DNA from: Sorex araneus
Taxonomy: Eukaryota; Chordata; Mammalia; Eulipotyphla; Soricidae
Reading direction: 5' to 3'
Assembly (NCBI RefSeq): GCF_027595985.1
Contig: NC_073302.1
Location: 172,279,996 to 172,343,995 of the forward strand
DNA length: 64,000 bases
Part shown: in pieces, positions 46,589 through 58,059 of the stretch
Numbering within the stretch: the stretch's first letter is position 1
How the letters are laid out: the number at the start of each line of letters is the position of its first letter
Notes under the pieces: generated by a model
The model's database searches: none
Seen by the model: only the letters and a program-made list of their open reading frames with translations
What the model was told of the DNA's origin: nothing
Position numbers and translations under genes: made by a program

Positions 46589-47299
46589 AATCAAAGTAAT
46601 ATGGTTTACAATAGTATTAATATTAGTTTGTGGGGCTTCAATAAAATACTGCGTCTCACCCATACCAGAGTGCCAATATCCCTCCATGACTATCCCTCAT
46701 TCCCAACTAAATGCGTCCCTCTTCCTCCTCACTCCTCCCTCTCCCCTCACTTAGTTCCAATTTGTTGACAGTCTAAATGTTTGTTTTCTCTAGCCATTGT
46801 CCATTCCCTTACTTTGTTTCTTGATATTCTACATATGAGTGAAATCAACTAGCATTTTTCCTTCTTCTGATTCATTTCACATAACATGACACCTTCTAGT
46901 TTCATCCAAGTCATTGTAAAAGGCAATATTTCATCTTTTCTTATAGCTGAATAGTATTCCATTGTATACATATATGTATATATATTATTGCATACATATT
47001 CCATTGTGTATCCATTCTAAAATTGTTTTATCTAGTCATCAGTCATTGGACTTGGGTTGTTTCCATATCTTGGCTACTGCACATAGTTCTACAATGAATA
47101 TATATATACACATACACTTTTCTGTTAGTGGTTTTTCTGTGTATTCTTGTGATAGATACCATAGAGTGGAATTGCTGGGCTACATAGAGGCTTAAAATAT
47201 ATTTTAAAATCTCCATACCACTTTCCAGAGTCTGGATCATAAAGTTCACAACGATCATTTATCACTACATCCCCACCAGCATTGTTGTTTCTGTGTTTT

Positions 47300-47300
<1 letters not shown>
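46589..47300 (-). mobile_element. L1 3' region, antisense
   Basis: ttctacatatgagtgaaatca, ttctagtttcatccaagtca, gctgaatagtattccattgt, ggttgtttccatatcttggc, gtggaattgctgggctacat and cataccactttccagag are classic antisense L1 end-of-ORF2/3' UTR words. Confidence 0.92.
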
Positions 47301-47338
<38 letters not shown>

Positions 47339-47346
47339 TATTAATT
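47301..47346. repeat. (TA)n microsatellite
   Basis: About 20 TA units with one ca interruption, at the end of the L1 fragment. Confidence 0.95.
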
Positions 47347-47349
47347 TAT

Positions 47350-47408
47350 CAGTATTGTATAATATACAAGCATGCCCTTATGAGGCATTCTTATATGCTG
47401 TCACTCAA
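47350..47408. repeat. Short dispersed repeat, copy 1
   Basis: About 60 bp between two TA tracts, containing gaggcattcttatatgctgtc. It recurs at 48712-48772 in the same orientation. Family unknown. Confidence 0.7.
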
Positions 47409-47418
47409 AATATATATG

Positions 47419-47452
<34 letters not shown>
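47409..47452. repeat. (TA)n microsatellite
   Basis: A second TA tract, about 20 units, with a gtatatt interruption. Confidence 0.95.
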
Positions 47453-47454
<2 letters not shown>

Positions 47455-47954
47455 TTCAGGCTCACTGGTCTGAGGTCATAGCTCATTGTTTTGATTTCAT
47501 TTCCTTCGAAATTAATGATTACAAGCACATTTTTTATGTGCCAGTTGGCAACAAAGTCGTGCCCTTAAGAAAGATTTAAATTCTCACATAACATTTTTAC
47601 TAATATGCTGTGCACAGAAGTGGCCACAAGTAGCTGCAAAAAAAGTTGGAAAATACTAACTAAATTCATAAGACAATTTCCCCAGATCGTGTTACTGTTG
47701 TGAGAAAACTAGAGCACAGATACTGGAACTCAAGTAACAGCCTTTGCCACATACCTCTGATTAGCTCTGCCACCATTAAGGAAAGGGAACTCTGAAGGCA
47801 GAGAACTCCAGAAGAGCAACACTCTGAGAGCCTCACTGTCTCATGTCTACAGCTCAATAGCATAACTGGCTGGGAAGAATGGGTTTGAGTGTCCAACCAG
47901 CCACATTGAGATGATTGGAGAGCAAATGATTTCAGGATAAAATCTATGGAGAGA
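47453..47954. other. Unique sequence
   Basis: Nothing recognised. A 76-codon minus ORF at 47666-47896 has no family signature. Confidence 0.4.
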
Positions 47955-48470
47955 GAGAGTGTGTGGTTAGTTTGTATGTCAACTTGACTAGGCTAAGAGA
48001 TGCCCAGACAGCTGGTAAAATAATATGTTTGTGTGTACTTGTGAGGGTGTCTGTGGAAGAGATTAGCATTTGAATCAGTAGACTGAATAAAGATCATCCT
48101 CACCAATGTAGGTGAGTGTCATACAATCCACTGAAGGGCTGAATAGGACAAAGTATTGCGGAAAGTGCTTATTTACTCTTTTTGCTTGAGCTGAGACGTC
48201 TTCTCCCCTTAGACACTGGCACATCTGGTTCTCTGGCCTTTGGACTGGGACCAGGGCTGACAACATCAGCAACTATGGTTCTCAGGTCTTCAGATTCCAA
48301 CAGAATTAAATTATCAGCTTTTCCAGTTCTCCATTGTGAAGACTTAAGAATATAGTTCTTTCCAGTCCTTATAACCACATGAATCAATTCCATAATAAAT
48401 ATCCTCTTAAATATATATATATGTATGTATTTTATTGATCAGTTCTCTGACTAATGCAGGGAGGTATATA
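47955..48470 (+). repeat. Ancient mammalian interspersed repeat, class not resolved
   Basis: ttagtttgtatgtcaacttg, ctaagagatgcccagacagc, gagattagcatttgaatcag, gaataaagatcatcctcacc and gaatcaattccataataaat form an order I recognise as a common mammal-wide repeat, but I cannot say whether the library calls it LINE or LTR. Confidence 0.65.
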
Positions 48471-48711
48471 ATACAAGGTAAAAAACGAAATTGGTGCTGG
48501 ATTGATATAGAGAAGTCTATCATATTTCTCTGCCTGTAGGATCAGAACATTCTATTTTATTCTGTATGAAGAGAGAAAACCACTTACTTTGCTGAATGAA
48601 AAATACCTCTCACTGCAATTTCTGCAAAAAATGGTCAGGGTCACAGCTAATCATATATTGAAAAGTATTTCAAAAGTCTCAATATTAACTGTTTTCTCAC
48701 TGCAATTGCTT

Positions 48712-48772
48712 GGTATTGTACAGTGTACAACCACGCCCTTTGAGGCATTCTTGTATGCTGTCACTCAACATT
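48712..48772. repeat. Short dispersed repeat, copy 2
   Basis: Matches 47350-47408, with gaggcattcttgtatgctgtc as the best-kept core. Confidence 0.7.
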
Positions 48773-48879
48773 TTATCTCAAGTTTCAACCACCCACCACT
48801 ATGAAACTAGGAAGAGACTTTATTTTTATTTATTTATCACTTTTCAGTTTGTTTTAATCCCTACCCCAGCTTTCGTTGC

Positions 48880-49315
48880 TGTTGTGCTAATAAGGAGGGA
48901 ACACAGGCATGGTGGTTTGGCTTGCATATTTAGCCATGGTGCTCACTGGGTGTTGTGCATCTTGTCATGCTCGCACAGTCAGTTGAAGCTCTCACCAAGG
49001 CTGGATACCTTCGGGTATAATATTCATATTTGTGTATGCTAGGGAGTATGATCTTTAGTTGTGGCACTCAACACTCTGGTTAGAGAGCTTGCCAGAAATT
49101 ATACTACCTGACCATGATGCTCTCACATTTTCTAACTGTGCTCACTGGATGGTCACATCTTGTAGTTGTAGTGCTTTGATGCACCTGGCTGGGAGCACCT
49201 GGAAATCACCTGCATCATCCTGAGTAACCAGGATTGACTTGAATTGAACTTTAAATCTTACAGTTGCAAAGCAGTTATTTTAAGCCACTGTGCTATTCTC
49301 CTGTATCCTAGAAAA
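48880..49315 (-). mobile_element. Unclassified long repeat, family X, copy 2
   Basis: On the minus strand it starts with a tRNA-like gagaatagcacagtggctta (A-box-like) and aaagttcaattcaagtc (B-box-like), followed by a body of more than 350 bp sharing words such as gagagcatcatggtcagg with 43090-43645. Confidence 0.5.
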
Positions 49316-51439
49316 GCTTTTAATTTTCTGGGAACTTTATAAATAAATCACAATAACTTAGCCACATATTATAATTTTTATTGTTTTAAAATAACTGCCT
49401 ATTAATGACTAATGTTAAAACCAACACCTGTTGTGAGTTTGCCATAACCTTAGAACTATTTATTAAATATGCTATTTTAAAAACTTGTTAAATTTGCCTG
49501 TTTGCCTCTTGGCTGCTGTACCTTAGACTCACCTAAGGAATTCATAATACAATTTGATTCTATGATCTCATTATTGGCTAATAAATTCAGAATACCTAGG
49601 AAGTATATATATATGTATATATATATACATATATATATATAGTGGAAGCCAGTCCATCAGATTGACCCTCATGGGCAACTAAATTTATGTATGCTGAAGT
49701 TTGTTGTGGGCTAATTGCATTTCCCTAAACAAAATTTGTTCTGAAACAGGATCAACAAAACATTATAAAGACTGGACATGAAGGGGTTCTTTGCCTTCTA
49801 TTCACGTATATACAAGGCTGATATTTTTTCTCAGTTATCACAGTCTTCTGAGAGACAACTCAGAGTATATTTTGAGCAGTGGATGTGCATGGATCATTCT
49901 CAATAGGGAACTTACCTCCCGTTCTCTCCCACCACCATGACAGATGAGTGGGACTTACTTCCTTGATTCCCATAACTTATTTTTGCTGATAGTCTCAGGG
50001 TCATTTCAATCTTTTTCAGACTGAAAACTTATCATGTCATAACCTGTTTATTAATTGGATGAAATAACCTAAGCCCAGCCCAAAGGCATACTTCTAAAAC
50101 TCATTTTTCTTGAATCGTGTGCAGAGGGCCATCAAAACCCAAAAGTTGGCCTTATACCAAGCAAGCATAATTTGTTTTAGAAAAAAGCAAATATAATTTG
50201 CTTATCATAAATCCACCAGTTAGCCTGTATTTAACCCAGTTTATTTCCCAAATTATTTCCAAAAATGCAGTAACTGAACATCAGATTCAGAAATAATTTA
50301 TTTTCATAGTCCAATCAGCTTCCATTGTGATAGAAGCCTGATTGCTGAAACATCTATTTCCCTACCTACCCCTTTCTCTGTTATTGTTTAGAAAACACCA
50401 TGTTCAATGGTGGGATTATGTGCTTAGAGGAATAATCTTTGACTGCTGGTAGGGACATGAGAGTTGACAATTACCTTCTTCAGCAACTTTCGCCCAACAC
50501 TAAAAGACAACTGTTTAGTATTTTGTTGAAAGGAAAGGAAAGAAAGCACAGGAGATGTGAAGAAAAGAAACTGTGGTACGCTTACAAAAAGTATCTTGGT
50601 ATAGTTGGTGAAAGAGATCCTGGGGGGATTCTCAGATACTCCTAATACCTGAGTTACTAGGGTTCTAATATTTACAGTTGTCCATGTAGTACTTTATGCC
50701 ATAATACCCTGAAGCAAACCAGTAGGGGCTGGAGGTCTTGCGGAATTCTCTTGCCTCTGGTCTTGGCTGATTTTGTTCTTGGGCTCTCCAGGGCTGCTTC
50801 TCAGAATATAAGCCTTTCATTGGGTCCATTTGATTGCATGAAAAGAATAAATTTTTGAACCTGATAGATTTGCAGTTTCTTCTGTGTAAACAGGGAAAAG
50901 GGAAATTTCTAGCACTGTTAAAAAAAAAAAGACTTACCAATTAATATCTGTAGACCCTATCAAAGACCTAGGATTAAAGGAGAAGCTTCTTGAAGAGAAA
51001 TCATGGACATGGTAATGGGAGAAGAGCCAAAAAGACCTAGGCAAGGCAACTATATGTCAGAATATATTTTCTACATAGGAATATAATTCATGTTATTATA
51101 GAAAAAAGATTCAAGAGAAAGCTGAAAAAGGTGGATCCCTGTAGCTTTTGAGAGGGAAGGACATAACCTTACATAACTTTACTCGCTTTTTGTCTTTGCA
51201 AGAATCTTCATGGAAAATGAAAGTAGACTGATTCCAGTAATGATGACTCTTGGAACACAGAAACTCAAGAAGGGATATGCAGTTCAGAAGTTGGGGAGTC
51301 TTTCTAATCAGACCTCTTGGTTAACCGTGATGCTATCATAAGTAATTTGTTATGCAGTCTTTGTTTTTCCTTTTAAAGAGAGTAGAAATTATGTGCCTGT
51401 TTTTTTTCTTCTGGCTGGGTTAAGGTTCAGATGAAATAG
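49316..51439. other. Unique AT-rich sequence with a (TA)n tract at 49603-49641
   Basis: The TA tract is interrupted (tatatgtatatatatatac). 49680-49750 faintly resembles an old LTR-type repeat (gttgtgggctaattgcat). No gene is visible. Confidence 0.4.
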
Positions 51440-51620
51440 TACTTATGTATTCATGTACCCTATAGATTAATTTAACAAATTAATCACCTATTATCTGTGA
51501 TACCCCAAGCACTGTTCTAGATGCCAGGGAAATAAAATGAAAAATGTAGACTAAAATCTCTGCTTGTATGGAGCTTACATTTTAGGAGTAGAAGATAGTA
51601 AGGAAATAAACAGATCGGAT
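51440..51620 (-). mobile_element. Antisense L2 fragment
   Basis: taatcacctattatctgtga, agcactgttctagatgccag, tctctgcttgtatggagctt and acattttaggag follow the antisense L2 3' region. Confidence 0.75.
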
Positions 51621-52000
51621 TTAGATGAAGAAAAAATAGATAACCCAGGAGGATAGTATTACTGAAAAAGCTTATGAATTGTAAAGTACTATACCAATTT
51701 AAGGTTTTATCCTAATTTTAGGCCTGATTGATTAATAGGATTAATCTTAAAGTCTTTGGAACTGGAGAGTATATTTTATTCTTAAAAACAAAGGAAAGTC
51801 TCATTATTGCTATTTACAAGATTAGCTTATTTAAAAAGCCCCATTCTCCCACCTTTTCTAAAGTCTTTATACTGCCTGGGAAGATTGCTGGGAAGGGGAT
51901 TATCTTCCCTAAATTAGAGATGCATTTAATCAGGAACAATAATACCTATGATTTGAATGTTTCCTGATTTATAATTCCAATATACCCCTTTCTATGTCTA
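51621..52000. other. Unique sequence
   Basis: A 79-codon ORF (51728-51967) without a recognisable family. Nothing else. Confidence 0.4.
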
Positions 52001-52101
52001 ATCTTCCTTCCTTCCTTCCTTCCTTCCTTCCTTCCTTCCTTCCTTCCTTCCTTCCTTCCTTCCTTCCTTCCTTCCTTCCTTCCTTCCTTCCTTCCTTCCT
52101 T
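52001..52101. repeat. (TTCC)n microsatellite, about 25 units
   Basis: About 100 bp of uninterrupted ttcc, followed by impure CT-rich sequence to about 52138. The Lys/Glu/Gly- and Pro/Ser/Phe-type ORFs on the two strands are repeat artefacts. Confidence 0.98.
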
Positions 52102-52165
52102 CTTTTCTCTATTTCTTCCTTTTTTTCTTTCTTTCCCTTTACTCCTAATCTGGAAAATAAAAGCA

Positions 52166-52170
<5 letters not shown>

Positions 52171-52213
<43 letters not shown>
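52171..52213. repeat. (GT)n microsatellite, about 21 units
   Basis: Uninterrupted GT run, about 70 bp after the TTCC tract. Confidence 0.98.
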
Positions 52214-52214
<1 letters not shown>

Positions 52215-52699
52215 TACTCAGTGCTTTGTTTTGTTCTTAGGTCTGATGAAGATGGAATCATGTTATCTTTATAAGTGCCATGTATTAAATATTAATCTTC
52301 AATAGTGGTTATACAGAGCTTATTTTATGTAATTTCTTGATTAATGTTAAAAGCACACTTCTCAAACATTTATGAATGTGCTTCTAAATGGAAGGCATGT
52401 CTTTGAATAGAGAGAATAGCAAATCACTGAGATAGATACAATTGAATTACAAAGTGAGGCCAAGAAGACCTTCTCAGATTTTATTCTAACACAGAAAAGG
52501 AACTTCACACTAGCAACTCCCAGCTGGGAGGATTGCCTCAGTAGAACGGACTTGCCCTTGGGCAGAAAGGTGGCAGTGCTGTAAAATCAAGGTAGTACAT
52601 ATCAAATTAGTTTAAATACTCATTCTATTAAGCTGGGCTACTTGAAAGTGTTACTCCCTCAGTTAAGATGCAGTAGGAGCAGCTCATCATCTCTTATTC
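52214..52699. other. Unique sequence
   Basis: No feature recognised. Confidence 0.4.
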
Positions 52700-52800
52700 T
52701 AAGGTGCCTTTTGGCTCAGTGGTAGAACATATGCAGTGCCCCAGCATAGGGGAGCTTCTGGGCCACCTAGCACTGTCAAAATAATAATAATAATGATAAT
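52700..52800 (+). mobile_element. Possible short tRNA-like SINE (ID-like), with AAT-rich tail
   Basis: ttttggctcagtggtagaac resembles the A-box part of a tRNA-derived SINE. The B box is not preserved, and the tail is (aat)n at about 52782-52800. Confidence 0.4.
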
Positions 52801-55259
52801 TGCTCTAAATACTCTCCAGATGATTCTGAAGACATAAGGTAGCTGACCTGCAGAACTACTTCCCAAACTGTTTCCTAAATATTTCCAAACAGTGCCAAGA
52901 CATTACTTTTCTATCAAAGGTCAAAGAGGGGTTAATGGATCAGGTGCAATGAACTTACAGAGAAGTCTTCCTTCCTTTGCTCACTGGATTCAAGGAACAA
53001 TACTAAAATACTGGATAAGAATGTTTTACAAAATGATCTGTCCTTAAGTGGGGGAGGGATAAGGACCATGTGTTAACTTTCAAAACACCTGCTTTGCACC
53101 ATAACCAATTTCACCAACTTTAAAGCTGAACATATACTAAGAACTATTGTTTTTTGCTCTAAGTTTATTTCTCTGAAGCTATATGGCTTAAGTGAAAGAT
53201 GCTTACATTTTTGTTTATAAAAATTGCCAAAAAGTTAGAACTTAAAATAACACTGAAATCAAAAGCCCTGAAATCCAATTTTAACACCTCAAAATGAGGG
53301 TGAGTATTTTTTAAAACAACAGTTCATTATCACTCCCTGTCTTCAGTCTATTCTACTTTTTCTTCCCCCTCAGTTCACAAAAGTGAACTAAGAATTTTAG
53401 TGCTTTGCTGTGTGCGAGAGGAAAATTTTTACCTGACACTAAAAAGAAAATAAAGTGACTTACTAAGGTATTTAAATGTTTGTTAAAACATGTATTTCAT
53501 CAAGTCCCAGCTGCTGCTGTAGCTTTAAGTAGAATGACTTTTTTTCTGTATGTGTAGACCATATTGTCCAAAATAAAAATTAAATAATGCAATCACAAAC
53601 AAGTCATATAATCCATACTGTTTCTTCTTTCTTTTGTCTCCTTACCTTTCCTCCCTAGGGTCACAACAGACTGTGTATTTATGTACCTGAGGGAAAAGAC
53701 AAACACCTTTTTGGAACAATGCCAGGCTGTACAATTTGTCAGGCTCTTGGTGAGAGAATTCTCTCAGGCAGCCCCTCTTTCCCTTCATTTCCCCAACCAT
53801 CTTGACCAAAGAGCTTCTCTCTACCCAAACTCCAATCTCATAATTTAAAAAGAAAAAGAAAACATTGTTCCAGCTCATTCTGGCTTGAAATAGGCCTTTG
53901 AGTGTATTTACAAAGAGTCATTTCCATGACAATACCAAGCCCTCAATTTCTATTCTGTATTATAAAGAGGAAAATCTCTCATTCAAGTGACCCTTCAGAC
54001 CTGTATTTTTCCAAGGTGTGAGATCGATGTGAAATGAACCCTTAAAGAAAGTGGTTGGGAAAAACCAATAAGCAGGCCCTGGGCTTCTTCCCTGGGCTGC
54101 CGTGGGGTACCACATCTCCTTAACTATATTTGCATTTGTCCTCTGTTGAACGTAAGAACTGTAGAAAGCACTTTAAATAAGGAAATTGAAACTTTATCCA
54201 CTTCTTTTTTAGATTATATTCAAAGTCCTGACAAATCAAATAAAATAAAATCATATGTGTATGAATAGTTGCATGTTTCTAAGAGATTTAAAAGATCAGG
54301 TAACAGGAATTTGTAAGATTAATATTTAAAATGCAGCCATATCTTCTGTATCTGTAAGATGAAAGTCAGCCTACCAAGGTTTTTCAGTATTTCCTAGAAA
54401 CAGCCCCTATTTTCCCCCTGGTGTGTGTGTTTTATTTTTAAGTTAGTTTTTGCGCTTGAGTGTTTTTTAAAGAACATTGACATAAAATATAAATAGGCAA
54501 AAGTAAAACATTTTTCACATTAAAAACTATTTTGGATTTCAGTGGAATTTTTTAAAATTATAATCTTTTAACAATTTTGTGGGAAAGATTTGGCTTCTAA
54601 AAAGTGCAGCAAATTTGTTGCATCAGAGCAAGAAAATCTTGATGTGCATTGAACCCATACTGTGAAATTTCTTATATGTCTTCAAAGGCTTTGGAAGACA
54701 TGAGACGAGGCAAGGAAACTGTCGTTATTATTTTCCCTCACCCATTTGGGAAGCAAAATGTACTGTTGAACCCAGAATTTCATAATGATTGTGTAATCAT
54801 CTTTGTTTTCTCACCAAAGCGCTCACAATGCTAGTGAAGTGAGCATTGCTGAGAAGTCATACAAAAATTGAATTCTAATTACTCAAAAAATATTTCCTGC
54901 CATCACACCCTTTTTCTGATTCCCAAAAAGCCACTTCTAAAATTTCTGATCAGAAACACAGCTGCATAAAATAAAGTGATTAGAATCATTACATAAGCAT
55001 ATCTAGATTAATATTAATTCTAACCAATATACTAAGATGATAAAAATTTGTATTGTTTTTTAGTTTAAAAGTATCTCTTTTTTGTTTGTGTGGTCTTATT
55101 TTCCAAAGAGAAGGGACATTTGAACATAAAATGATATTACAAGGATGAGGGATGGGTTGGACTTGAAATCACAGACAAATTTTGGGAGTGATTCCATTTA
55201 CATGGTTTAGGAAGAGTTGAGTTTTTGTGCCCTAGTTATTCTCTCAAAAAAAGAAATGA
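52801..55259. other. Unique AT-rich sequence, longest repeat-poor stretch of the right half
   Basis: No SINE, L1 or gene recognised over about 2.4 kb. Small ORFs at 53642-53878 and 54649-54834 have no family signature. Confidence 0.4.
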
Positions 55260-55430
55260 ATGGGGCCACAGGGGGTAGGGTGCCTGCCTTACACATGAAG
55301 GACAGGGTTCAATCCTTGGCATCCCGTATGTATTTCTGAGCTCTGCTAGGAGTGTTCCCTGAGTATAGGGTCAGGAGTAAGCCCTAAGCACCTCTGAATG
55401 TGGCACCAAAGTGAAACAAAACAGAAATTA
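55260..55430 (+). mobile_element. SINE-L copy, 5' end lost
   Basis: ggggtagggtgcctgcctta, ggttcaatccttggcatccc (B box slightly changed), gtcaggagtaagccctaagc and an A-rich end. Confidence 0.9.
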
Positions 55431-55924
55431 AAATAATTTTTAAAAGTATGGATGAAGAGACACATGGCTAATGAACACAAGTGTCCTTCCCTTTGCAACT
55501 CATTGAGAATGAGAGGCTAGGCCACGTCACAAGCACAGTATAAACGGGAAAGCACGTATGTGTTTCCTTGGGTGAGCTCCAATCTAGACACCAAGCACTG
55601 AGAAGAGCTTCCCTTTGGCATCTGGTTTGAGCAGTTTTGGGGGACCATGCTTGGAACTGCAAACCCACGTGAAGAAAAGTTTTTGTCAGTGTCACCTTAC
55701 CACATCACACTGCAAAGCTTTGGGGATATGATTTCTCCTCTTCCTTCAACTTAGAATGCTTTGGGCATAGCAAGTACTTGTTAGAATTGATAATAATGAA
55801 ATGATCTGTCATTCTATCTTTACACATGAGGTATCTATTGTAAGCATTTTTTCAAAATTTCTGTAACTTGCTTCATATTAAAGAACCAACAACACTTTAT
55901 GGGAGACATAGTTAGTGGAAGGTG
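55431..55924. other. Unique sequence
   Basis: A 75-codon minus ORF (55468-55695) without a known domain. Nothing else. Confidence 0.4.
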
Positions 55925-56115
55925 AGTTGGGAGTCAGGAAATATAGCCCTGGCTTTGCTCTATAGCTTTGGATAAATCATTTGACCTTTCTGACTCTCAA
56001 TTCTCATCTGAAAATTAGAAGTTATAATGCATAATTTTCAATTGTGTTGGGAGACACATAATAAAAATGTGTCAGTATAGTATTTGGCATACAAATGATT
56101 TCTTCTATTATTATT
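55925..56115 (+). mobile_element. MIR
   Basis: tggctttgctctatagctttgg, ataaatcatttgacctttctg, tcaattctcatctgaaaatta and tagtatttggcatacaaatga follow MIR order. Confidence 0.85.
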
Positions 56116-56331
56116 TCTGTGCCTAACAGAGGCAAAGTCTATATAATTTTGTTTAAAAGTGACTTTGAAGGACATTTTTAAAAAACTGAATTGGCTAGAG
56201 TAACCAGATGGATTAATTTATCCAATTTTTATTTTGTAAAGAAAAAATTAGTGATATTTTTGTCTTCCACTTAAAACATTGGTTTAATTTTCATCAAAAT
56301 GCTTGGGCAGTGAATATTTTGGGCACATATA
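56116..56331. other. Unique sequence
   Basis: AT-rich, nothing recognised. Confidence 0.4.
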
Positions 56332-56349
56332 AAAAAACCACCTATATTG

Positions 56350-56535
56350 GGGCCGGAGCGATAGCACAGCGGGTAGGGCGTTTGCCTTGCACGCGGACGA
56401 CCCAGGTTCGATCCCCGGCATCCCATATGGTCCCCCAAGCACTGCCAGGAGTAATTCCTGAGTGCAACGCCAGGAGTAAGCCCTGAGCATCGCTGGGTGT
56501 GACCCAAAAAGAAAAAAAAAAATTTTCCTGAGTGC
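56350..56535 (+). mobile_element. SINE-L, near consensus, with 18-bp target-site duplication
   Basis: The best-preserved SINE of the window: ggggccggagcgatagcaca, perfect B box, catcccatatggtcccccaa, gaccc followed by an A-run at 56512-56521. Perfect 18-bp repeats aaaaaaccacctatattg lie at 56332-56349 and 56536-56553. Between the A-run and the second repeat are about 14 extra bases that repeat cctgagtgca from inside the SINE. A young L1-mediated insertion. Confidence 0.97.
56362..56415 (+). promoter_or_regulatory. Internal RNA polymerase III promoter of SINE-L (A and B boxes)
   Basis: A box tagcacagcggg at 56362-56373 and B box ggttcgatccc at 56405-56415, spaced as in tRNA genes. Both match the Pol III consensus, so this copy could be transcribed. 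Confidence 0.85.
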
Positions 56536-56553
56536 AAAAAACCACCTATATTG

Positions 56554-57819
56554 CTTTTCTGCATTTTAATTTTAGCTCAGAAACTTGTGCTATTTGGGGT
56601 TTTACCTACCTATACAGGGTTAAGTAGAGGAGAGGGGTAAGGAGTTTGTACAGTAAAGAACACAGAGGTGGAAGTGGGTAAATTAGTCATTGGTACATGC
56701 CAGTTGCTGCTGGGAATTTTTGGACAAAAATCAGGAAAAATCATTTTCTTTGCCAGGTTTTCAGTTGCCTATTTTCATAAAGCAATGAGTGGAAGGTTTA
56801 GACTTTTAAGAAAAAGACATTAATCAGAAGAGTTTTATAGCAATTGTCCATTGAAAATGAGATTAAATAAAAATCAGACTTTCATCCACATTAGTTTCTC
56901 AGTGAATTTCTAGTGAGGCTTATTGTGAAATCTTTGGTTTACTCGGTAACCTACCTAAAGTCTTGTCTTTGGGAAACCAACAAAAAGAAGTTCAACAGCA
57001 GTAAGTTCAAAGAATGCAACCTACTCACTGCTTCTTTTTAAGTGTGAGGTGAATCCCCTTCCTTTTATAGCTAAGATAATTGAAGGAGATAGCATTTAAT
57101 TAGAATGTGTCCTTTCTCATTTAACGCAAACACCCTTTATTCACTAAGAGAAATAGTGCAAAGTTGCATGTGATGGTAGTCAGCCTCCAAAACTATTTCC
57201 ATTTCCTGGCATTCTTGGTCTTGCATCTCTCTACAGTCATTAGACTTGACTTGGTAACAACTAGACTCTTGAAAGAAAAGGCAGCCATGCCCAGGAACCT
57301 CTGCTGCCACCATGCAAACTCATTTACCAGTTTTTTCCAGAGACTCATAAATAAATCTCAAAAATAATCAATTAGCTGCAAAAATTTTTCACATTCCCAT
57401 TCCCAGCTAAGACCTCCAGGGTGATCTCGGAAGGTGGGGTGGGCCGTTCTCAACCTAACAAAACTTCGGCAGCCCAAAGCCACTGCCATGCCTTTGGCCA
57501 GATTTCCCAGTTAAATATTCTGGTTTTTCTGGAGTGTCATCTCCAAACTCTACAACAGTGCCATCTCAGTAGTAGCACACCAGATTTGATGGAATGTAAT
57601 GCAGAAACCAACCAATCTCAACTAACAAAAGCATTAATACAGAAGGCTTAACTTACAACAACAGCTTAGTAAACCCTCAGACAAGGACTTAACGTTCCCA
57701 TGGTGAGATACATAATTTTCACAAATTTTCTACTATGGAAATATTTCTTATCATTCCATTAGCCATTTAGTGGCAACAAGCAATTCAAAATAAATTATTG
57801 TGATCCTGCTATGGCAGCA
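56554..57819. other. Unique sequence
   Basis: No repeat recognised. Small ORFs of 67 and 76 codons (57164-57367, 57421-57651) have no family signature. Confidence 0.4.
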
Positions 57820-57928
57820 GGCTTGAGGTATGGTTGGGAAAATGGTGGAGGGGAGGTGATAATGATGGAATTGGTGTTGAAATTTTGAATGCCTATAACA
57901 AATTGTGAACAACTTTGTTCACAATTTG
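57820..57928 (+). mobile_element. Degenerate L1 3' end, closing in a 14-bp palindrome
   Basis: gggaaaatggtggaggggagg and tggaattggtgttgaaattt follow the order of the L1 3' terminus (compare 28.4 and 21.8 kb). A perfect inverted repeat caaattgtgaacaa / ttgttcacaatttg lies at 57899-57912 and 57915-57928 with a 2-nt loop. Confidence 0.55.
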
Positions 57929-58059
57929 CTTAAATAAGTGTGAAAAGCTGTGTACAATTTTTGAAGCTTGTAAGTATAAGAGATTATGACTTCTGCCTTG
58001 ACTTTTCTAGAATTTTGAAGGAAGATAACTACCACACTGTGTGGCTTCTCAAGCAGCTT
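57929..58059. other. Unique spacer
   Basis: Nothing recognised. Confidence 0.4.

Noticed and set aside
51969..52305. Lys-Glu-Gly repeat ORF and Phe-Leu-Pro-Ser repeat ORF
   Set aside because: They are translations of the (TTCC)n tract, with a (GT)n run giving Cys-Val repeats. No flanking coding signal.
56350..56420. tRNA gene call from good A and B boxes
   Set aside because: The sequence is the SINE-L head: no cloverleaf closes with an acceptor stem, and the same head recurs through the window.
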